A stretch of DNA of 64,000 bases from Wurfbainia villosa. Lineage: Eukaryota; Streptophyta; Magnoliopsida; Zingiberales; Zingiberaceae. The notes beneath the pieces are model-generated. The model had not been told where the DNA came from, did no database searches, and was given only the letters and a program-made list of their open reading frames with translations. The position numbers were made by a program, and so were the translations under genes. This document shows, in pieces, positions 57,248-64,000 of this stretch. Each line of letters opens with the position of its first letter. The stretch's first letter is position 1. Location: positions 92,353,137-92,417,136 of the forward strand of contig CM045988.1 in NCBI GenBank assembly GCA_025175895.1. Direction: 5' to 3'.

Positions 57248-58207
57248 TCACTCCCGAGCTACATGGTTGGTTGTTCTCGAATCTATAATCCACAAAGGAT
57301 AAGAATCAGCCAACAACATAGAACTAACAATAAAATGCTCAGAAGACAGACTAGAAGTTACCTTTCTTGGCTCGGTACACTCCCAAGCGTAGTGACCCTT
57401 TTTGTCACAATTAAAGCAAGTCACCTTGCTTTTAGGTTTCTTCCCTGTCTTCTTGTTATTCTTCTTCTTGATTGGGTTTGTCCCACCTGCAGCAGCAACT
57501 TCTTTCTTCTTTCCCTTCCCCTTCTTGAACCATCTCTTTTTCTTGGATACAGATGATCCAGCAGAACCGATAGCCAAATAGGCTTGGCCAAAGATCCTTG
57601 CGGATTCTACTCTCTCCATCTCTAGTTTAACATGGCGCGAGACATCAGCGAAAGTCTTAATACTCTCACTGTGAGTAAGGATCTGCTTCATGGTCTTTCA
57701 AGAATCTGGAAGGGATCGAATAACTGCCTGAACCTGGTGTTCGTCTGTCAACTCGTGACCAGCAGTTTTAAGCTCCCGAATCATATTCAACATCTCCCTG
57801 AGATGTTGAACCATAGTAACATTTGGGCGCTTCTTGTAGCTATCGAACTTGATCGTCAGTTGCCGAAGCTTGCTTAGACTAACTCCGTTGTACTTATCCT
57901 TAAGGGCCACCCAGACAGCATGAGCCAAAGTATACGACTCATTCTCAAATGTCAGGTCATCCACCATTGAACTGATCAATATGCCCTTAGTAGTGGAGTC
58001 TTTTTTCTTCCATGCCTTATAAGCATCAAAATCTCGTCTGTTTTGTGCAGATGGACCATCTACAGGTTCTACTAAGACCTGATTTACAACCTCTAAAACT
58101 TCCTGTTCCTCTAGGACATGCTGTATCCTAAGGTGTCATATTTTGTAGTTATCCCCATTCAGTTTCTCACCCTTATTGAGTTCAGCTATGATGTTTTTAG
58201 TTGTCAT
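57248..58207 (-). pseudogene. Gag and protease start of the minus-strand Copia element
   Basis: ATG at 58207 (MTTKNIIAELNKGEKLNG). TGA at 58136-58138 and TGA at 57698-57700 both fall where relatives have tryptophan. The UBN2-like domain is followed by a basic stretch, the zinc knuckle CFNCDKKGHYAWEC (about 57415-57370) and the protease start WIIDSRTTNHVA near 57290. Copia proteases have D-S-G there, so Gly to Arg may inactivate it. This fragment joins the integrase in the same frame. Confidence 0.85.
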
Positions 58208-59733
58208 AATTTTACATAAATAAACATATTATTTAGTTATTCAGTGTATGCCTTTATGTATATAATCTATAAATTGACTCAATATAAATTCGATTTGGTT
58301 TACAAAATCAAGTGCCAATAAATTCCCACTCATCATTTGTATGTGTCAATACAATCGACTTTGATCAATTATATTACATACATCTCATCTTAACATGATA
58401 TTATTAAATGAACATATCATTTAAATTGTACTCATTATGAACAAATCAAAGAGTAAATAAATATCATGCATCATGTAGAGTTAACAACATAAAATGAACA
58501 TATCATTAAATTAAACTTGTTGTACATTGTTAATGTGATAACAAAACTCTACTAAGAATGTTACACATAATATTCTTCCTAGTCATAATCCATAAATAAA
58601 AAAATAACTAACAAACTAGATAGATGATCATTACTCCCATTAGGACAAACACTAGCGCAGTAACAATCCAAACATGCCCAATCTTCTTGGGTTGAACTAG
58701 GACATCCCCCGATGAGATGCTCTCAAGATGATGCTAGGATGCAGAATCTTCTGAAAGATACTTTTGAAGCGATCCAAAAGGAAAAACCTCTTCAGGGTCC
58801 TCTTCCGAATCTTCCTAGACTGGTCCATTTTTCAGACTGGTTCCTAGACTGGTTCCTCTTCCGAATGTTACACATAACTCTTCACGAACTACTCTGTCGG
58901 ACCGATTCCTAAACCGATCCATTTTCTAGACCGGTCTGAAGTCCAGACCAGTGACACCGGTCCAATTTTAGGGCAGTTATGTGGCGCTCGCTAGACAGTT
59001 TCGGACGATTCATTTCCAAGACCGGTCTGACATCAGACCAGTCTAAAATCCAAACCGGTCTAATTTTAGGGCAGTTCCATGAACTGCTCTGTTGGATCGA
59101 TTTCCAGACTGATTTAATTCCCAGACTAGTTCGCGTCCCGCATCGATCCCTGCATCGGTTTTCGACGTCAAACCGATCTCGAACGGTGCATCGTCTAATT
59201 TGAAGCGATTCGAATCGCTGCTCTGCGATCGATTTCGTGATCGTTCATTTCTCGAACCCGATCAGCCGACGCATGACTCAGCCCCGATCGTTTGACGCCT
59301 AGATCGAGTCTCGCATCGCTTGAAATCGAAACGTCGATGTCGAACCCCGCATCGTTCGATTCGAGATATCGAATCGATCGATTTCGAATCGGTTTGAAAC
59401 CGCCTGGAAGCATCGAAATCGCTTCAGCGATTTCAAACCGCTCGCTCAACCGGTTTAAGCTGCCGAAATGTTAACCGCTCGAGAGCGATTTCAGCGATTT
59501 ATCGAAGATCAAACCGCTGCATGCGAGCAATTTCTCTAGGGCAGTTTTCTTTTCTTCGCCCATAGCAGTTTGGGAAACTACGGAAACTGCTCTGTACAAA
59601 GTAGTTTCGCCAGGGCGGTTTTCTTTTCTTCGCCCAGAGCACTGTTCATCTTCTTCGCGACTTCTTTTTCGCGATGAACAGTAAATTTGCAGAAAAAATT
59701 TGAAAAATTCTCGAACAGATGCTAACCAACTTG
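58208..59733 (-). other. Untranslated leader of the minus-strand Copia element
   Basis: Between primer-binding site and gag. 58790-59100 is made of short near-palindromes such as AGACCGGTCTGA and TCCAGACCAGT; 59150-59470 is rich in TCGATTTCGA and CGATC words. No protein domain is seen; open frames across it are incidental. Such a long structured leader could hold a packaging or ribosome-entry signal (inference). Confidence 0.6.
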
Positions 59734-59746
59734 GGCTCTGATACAA
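59734..59746 (-). promoter_or_regulatory. Primer-binding site, one mismatch
   Basis: Minus strand reads TTGTATCAGAGCC against the usual TGGTATCAGAGCC of the initiator-Met-tRNA site. It is just inside the LTR that starts at 59748. Confidence 0.8.
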
Positions 59747-59747
59747 T

Positions 59748-60143
59748 TGTTGGTAATTTTCGCATCTCTTCGAGTTAATCTAAGTGAAATAAGCGAAAGA
59801 AATGAAAAAATTGAAACTGTAAGAATACTTATAGAGGTTCGTTCAAATCTTCTCGTGTCCTAGTAGTAAACGAAAAAGACCTCTGCTCTCTATCTAAGGA
59901 ACGATCACAACGGAAAGCTCCTCCTCCTCCACAAGCCAGATTCCGAACGCGCCTTGGTGTTTGCTCTTCTCTTCGACAACACTTCACTCACTCCCGGGTA
60001 GCACTTCGGGCGCTCTCTCTTCGCTACCTAGCCTCTGGCTTGACGACACCCTTTATAAGCGCACGCACGGCGCACAAATTATGGGTGCACACGCTTGTCG
60101 CACAACGCGTGCACACCGCAATGATAATGCAATGCAAGTTATA
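59748..60143 (-). repeat. 5' LTR of the minus-strand Copia element
   Basis: 396 bp from TGTTGGTAATTTTCGC, with a TATA-like CTTTATA at 60051-60057 (TATAAAG on the minus strand). The outer border is set by the GTGTT duplication. Confidence 0.75.
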
Positions 60144-60352
60144 GTGTTCAGAGAAATGGGGTCGATTTCGAAGGATATTTAAAACTCTTTTTTAGATTCA
60201 AATGATCTCCCATGTGTTTTGGCCATCACGCTAAGGCTCATAGGGCCCTCCGTAATCTATCTCCCTCATAATGACTGTGGAACAGGCCGATGAAATCGCT
60301 AGGTTGACTATTCTAATCTTTTTACAGAAGAGTGCAAATAATAAATTATCCA
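60144..60352. repeat. Unclassified dispersed repeat, rest of copy 2
   Basis: TCGATTTCGAAGGATATTTA, CCCATGTGTTTTGGCC, CCGTAATCTATCTCCCTC and AAGAGTGCAAATAAT occur in the same order as in copy 1 (52240-52420). The Copia element sits inside this unit. Confidence 0.6.
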
Positions 60353-61839
60353 GATCAATGTTTCATTTTTATATCTTTTGACTAATTAAATTAAATTTCA
60401 TACCATACTTTGATAGCAGAGTGAGTTGAGACAAAATAACATAGAAATCGAAAAGAGGAGCGAGTGAGAATAAAGTGACTCAGAAAATCAAAAAGATGAG
60501 TGAGTCGAAGCGAAGTGACTTCAAAAAGTGAGAAAAATAGCAAGTTGGAAATGAAACCCTTAGGAAATTTGGAAGAGGGGTGAGTTGGAACGAAGTGACT
60601 AGAGAAGTCAAGGATCTCAGAAAAGATTCCTCTCTATAGGTTGTTATGGCTAGGCTCTAAAATAGCTATGCCTAAGGATAGCCCTTGGACATCTCGCATG
60701 TTGGGTGAAGATTCTCTACAGAGATTGTCCCTTGACGATCCGCTAAAAGGTATCTTGGGAGTGATCATGGAAAGAAAGAAGATGAACCTTGGACACTGAA
60801 CTCTCTGGAGACATCTTTTTTAGACGACTAGATACTAGCTATCTTCTTTTACTTTATCTCTCTGTCTGACTTAAGCATTAGAGGATCGTCGCCAAAAAGT
60901 ATCGGTGGATCATCTGATGTGTGTTAACTTTGACAGAGATACTTTGTGACTGAGAGAACCCAACCTCTCCCAAAGACTCGATAGGAGATATCCAGAAAAG
61001 CGACCGCATCAGTTGATATCGTATGTGAGAAATCACTCTGAGTGAGACATTGAGATGAACTATAAGGAGCTTCCTTATAGGCCTCTACTTTTGAGGAAGC
61101 CCCATCACTTTGACCCGCAGTCAACTAATCATGGTGATCGACAAGGCGATGGCGAACTCTTGAGTGTAGGAGGGTCAGAGCAAAGGTAACCTTGGACAAG
61201 AGCAAAATCTAATTTTTCTTATTTCGATCTCTAAATATTAAAGATCGACTTTAAATTTGAAAGTGATCGACGAAAAATATCGATGACTATTAGACACGTA
61301 TTAATTTTGACATGAATATCATTATTATGTTCACGAGAACTCAATCTCTTTCTAAGACTCCGTGGGAAATATCTAGAACAGTGACCTCATCAAAATTAAA
61401 TTAAATTACCAAACACACCCCAATATAAATGGAACTTAGACTAGCAGCTGCCATACGAGTCATGCATGTTCAAAACGACTGGTGAGGGTTCATTTGGAGG
61501 CAAGGAACGGTGGGTGGCTGGGTGGGTGGGTGGGTCATGGTGGGTGGACAACGGTCGACTTCACGGCCGGCATGCATGCCCGATCGTGTGTGAGCCTTAT
61601 AATTATGCACTCGTTTTATCTGAAAAAGAAAACAAATTGATGCAGCACAACACGTGCGAGTCGACATGGTCAAACATGACAAATTTGTGCAATGGATAAG
61701 GTGTTTTAGAACTTGTTACTTAATTAGCAGCTATGAAAAAAGAAAATAAATCACTTCGTCACGTGTTAATTAATAAATAGCAAGACGCACGCGCGGACGT
61801 CATTAACAATATCGAGTGAGGAGTGAGTCAACTGTTGAT
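60353..61839. other. Repeat-rich stretch, no gene recognised
   Basis: 60420-60640 repeats GTGAGTTGGAACGAAGTGACT-like words about four times. 60860-61020 and 61255-61400 are a diverged duplicate (TAAGCATTAGAGGATCGTCG, then AACTCAATCTC and GGAAATATCTAGAA). Part of that unit is also at 23620-23720. Class unknown. Confidence 0.5.
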
Positions 61840-62045
61840 GTGATCCCACGTGGATAGCACAGTGATTAAAATATGATAAAATTTACGGGTAAAATAAAAA
61901 TCGATTTCGAAGAAATTTTATTTTATTTTTTAAATTTAGATGATCCTACGTATATTGATTATCACATGATTTATCTCCATCGTAATGATCGTGAAACAGA
62001 TTAATAGAGATCATTAGACTGATGAATTTTAATTTTTCACGGAGT
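61840..62045. repeat. Unclassified dispersed repeat, copy 3
   Basis: Has CCCACGTGGATAGCAC, AAAATCGATTTCGAAG, ATGATCCTACGTATATTG, ATCGTAATGATCGTGAAACAG and GATGAATTTTAATTTTTCACGG, parallel to copy 1. It is the most A/T-rich copy. Confidence 0.55.
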
Positions 62046-62887
62046 CAAATTTGGATGTGACCTAAGTGCGCTGGTTTCACTAATTAATCGTTATCAAATT
62101 GAACGACGAAGGCTTATTCCACGTCGATGACAAGGAATCTTGCCTGTGACAACGTTAGGGTTCGTAGGCAAAGATCATATCGAATTGAACCATGTTTTTT
62201 TTTTCTTTTTAAAAATGGAGTGAAATTATTAGTCGTAAAAGCTAAATTATTTATAGTGGATTATTCCATGGCCGAGCCGGCTAAGCTAGCGTTTCTTTAG
62301 GATCGACTAAATCTGTTAAATCGTCCATTATATTGATTGATTTCTTGAATTTTTGTGGCCAATGGGCCACGGTAAGCACGTGGTGGAAATAGATCACGCT
62401 TGACAAACAAAATGAAATGGGTTTTGGTGGCTCGACAGGCACTTTGACTCTCATCTTATTTTCCTTTTCCTTGGGCGATTTTTTAAAAAGGCTAGTTTCA
62501 GGTTTTGTATCGTTATATAGCACCTCGTCCGAGCACCCGCTTCTCATGCCCGCTTCTCACGTCCAATGCCTAAGAACCTATTGCCGCTCATCATCATCAT
62601 CGAGCGATCGAATTCTAATCGCAATTCAACTAGAATCCAATTTGATCTGACCGAATTATGATCTGAACAAATCGAATTGCAGTCACCAATGGTCGTAATC
62701 TAATTAGACTTTGAGGGCTGCCGAATCACAATTGAAATTCGGTCACGGTCTGACCAGAGGATCGACGGCGACGATCTCAATGGATTTAATTATATTTATA
62801 ATCATCTATTTATTGAACAGTGTATATATATAGAAATATTATCGTGATTATCCATACTCACCTTCGTAATTCTTTTAAATTGATATT

Positions 62888-62892
<5 letters not shown>
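62046..62892. other. Intergenic stretch without a recognised gene
   Basis: Contains a short TCATCATCATCATCGAGC run near 62590 and incidental open frames on both strands. No protein domain or RNA gene was identified. Confidence 0.5.

Positions 62893-62893
<1 letters not shown>

Positions 62894-62922
<29 letters not shown>
62894..62922. repeat. TA microsatellite
   Basis: About 14 uninterrupted TA dinucleotides between ATTA and TTCC. Confidence 0.9.
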
Positions 62923-62925
<3 letters not shown>

Positions 62926-64000
62926 CTCTGCGCACCCGTGAGCGCCTATACTATAGTGCTTCCACGTCATCAGCCGAAGTGGATGTGTTTAGCTACGTGT
63001 GCATTTTTTCCCTCCCGTTCTCTCCATCGAACCCAGGTTTTTCAGTTTTCTCATCGCTCCGTCGAATCTTCTTCGATAGCCCCTCTTGTCGTCACAAGAG
63101 ATCAGCTGGATTGACATCCTCTCTGCTCTCCACCACATTGCACGCTATCGCTCGTTGTCAGGACGAGTCGTCCTCACAGAGTACTCTTTGTTATCGCACC
63201 CCTCTTCGTCGCCTTCCGCGACGAAGTTTTCTGTCATTGGGGAGCAAGGACATTGCTCGGCGTCGCCTTCTGTGACGAGGTTTTCTACCATTGGGGAGCA
63301 AGATATGGTTGATGTGGGAGTTGATTCGATCATTAGATATGTGATGGTACTTAATTGTATCTTATTGTTACAGGACGATTATGGTGATGGATACATGAAC
63401 ATGGAGATGGATAGCACAGATTATGTATCAGGTGGGTAATATCTACCTGGTCCGGTAGTTTTGATCAAATTCCTGTGCATGATCTTGGATATATGTTTAT
63501 ATCTGTTTACCTTAAATCCACTCTTATTTAATCATATGCTTGTACTGCCTTGACCTTTGAGATATATACTCTGTTACTCATTGATTATCTAGCACGGATA
63601 GGAACTATAAACCCTATTACGTATTAGCTGATGGATGTTCAGTAAGTACGAGTGGTTAGGTTTATTTTTGTGACTTCAGATTGGGTTACTGTGTTACATC
63701 ACTAGGGTTAGGTGATGGATTGGATTATGGACGGTCGATTGTATATCGCTACTGACTAGAGGTCTTAGCGTGGTGGACTGTCAGATGAGTATGACTCTTT
63801 GTGCGATAGAGAGAGTCTTGTGATTGTAGTCCTTGCATAGTTGACTTTTGGTTGACCAGGACTCCCCATGGGATAGGGAGTGAGGCGAGGATACATGTAT
63901 GAAGCTATGCATCATTAAATTGCATGCATGCTGACGATTGGGTCTCCCTTGTGGATGAGACAGGTCGTCAGTCATCCTGCCTCCCCGGCCACTCGGGGTA
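62923..64000. other. Unresolved region at the right edge, LTR-like or gene leader
   Basis: 63210-63302 holds a direct duplicate (GCGACGAAGTTTTCT then CATTGGGGAGCAAG, 46 bp apart). A frame at 63086-63439 covers it but has no known domain. From about 63440 the style (GACTAGAGG, CCATGGGATAGGGAG, CCCCGGCCACTCGG) resembles the probable Gypsy LTR pieces at 7000-7197 and 15711-15840. It continues past the window. Confidence 0.3.

Larger units (their letters stand above)
52460..60143 (-). mobile_element. Minus-strand Copia retrotransposon, Tork-like
   Basis: 7684 bp. LTR starts TGTTGGTAATTTTCGC are at 52460 and 59748. GTGTT precedes the left LTR (52455-52459) and follows the right one (60144-60148), a probable target duplication. 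A primer-binding site next to the right LTR sets the orientation. Gag, integrase, reverse transcriptase and RNase H pieces occur in Copia order on the minus strand. The pol frame is disrupted by several stops and a frameshift. The exact 3' end of the left LTR is uncertain because no clear polypurine tract adjoins it. Confidence 0.82.

Overview
This window is plant nuclear DNA that is dominated by transposable elements. It has one convincing cellular gene, an intronless, GC-rich cytochrome P450 of the CYP94C type on the minus strand (18662-20113). Its codon usage, intronless form and the surrounding nest of Copia, Mutator and hAT elements suggest a large monocot genome. That placement is an inference. 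No cellular tRNA or rRNA gene and no CRISPR array was seen.

Layout from left to right. (1) <1-6186, minus strand: a SIRE-like, gag-only (non-autonomous, TR-GAG type) LTR retrotransposon, cut by the left window edge. (2) 6187-7197 and 15711-16613: two halves of an unclassified LTR-like, probably Gypsy, sequence. They are split by (3) 7198-15710, plus strand: a complete SIRE-like Copia element with target duplication TATTC and a gag-pol frame carrying five in-frame stops. (4) 16614-22089: an intergenic stretch around the P450 gene. (5) 22090-23794: a non-autonomous hAT element with 8-bp duplication CTTGATTG. (6) 23867-26184: a long-inverted-repeat, non-autonomous Mutator-like element (MULE) with 9-bp duplication AATAATGAT. 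(7) 26194-28561: old LTR debris. (8) 28571-51273: a very large MULE with matching termini and a perfect 9-bp duplication TATTCTCAT. (9) 51283-64000: repeat-rich DNA with another minus-strand Copia element (52460-60143), a three-copy unclassified repeat, and an unresolved region at the right end.

The most interesting object is the 22.7-kb MULE, about 14.5 kb once a nested Copia insertion is subtracted. It shares its termini with the 2.3-kb element next to it. It encodes a MURA-type transposase (DDE core, SWIM and CCHC zinc motifs). It also carries two homologous Ulp1-like cysteine protease genes, each with a plant-mobile-domain-like N-terminal half. These two genes face each other across about 3 kb of tandem arrays whose units are themselves partly palindromic. 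One copy (29028-32078) keeps an intact spliced catalytic half but a broken N-terminal half. The other (35391-38240) keeps a better N-terminal half but a damaged catalytic half. The array units are the same modules that make up the arms of the 2.3-kb element.

Nested inside the MULE is a degraded Copia element (41740-49935, duplication ATATG) whose right end is an inverted LTR copy, so both outer ends are LTR 5' ends. Many premature stops in the elements fit C-to-T or G-to-A transitions, as expected for decay of methylated, silenced elements. The two SIRE-like elements share LTR modules, primer-binding site and polypurine-tract sequence and probably form an autonomous/non-autonomous pair.
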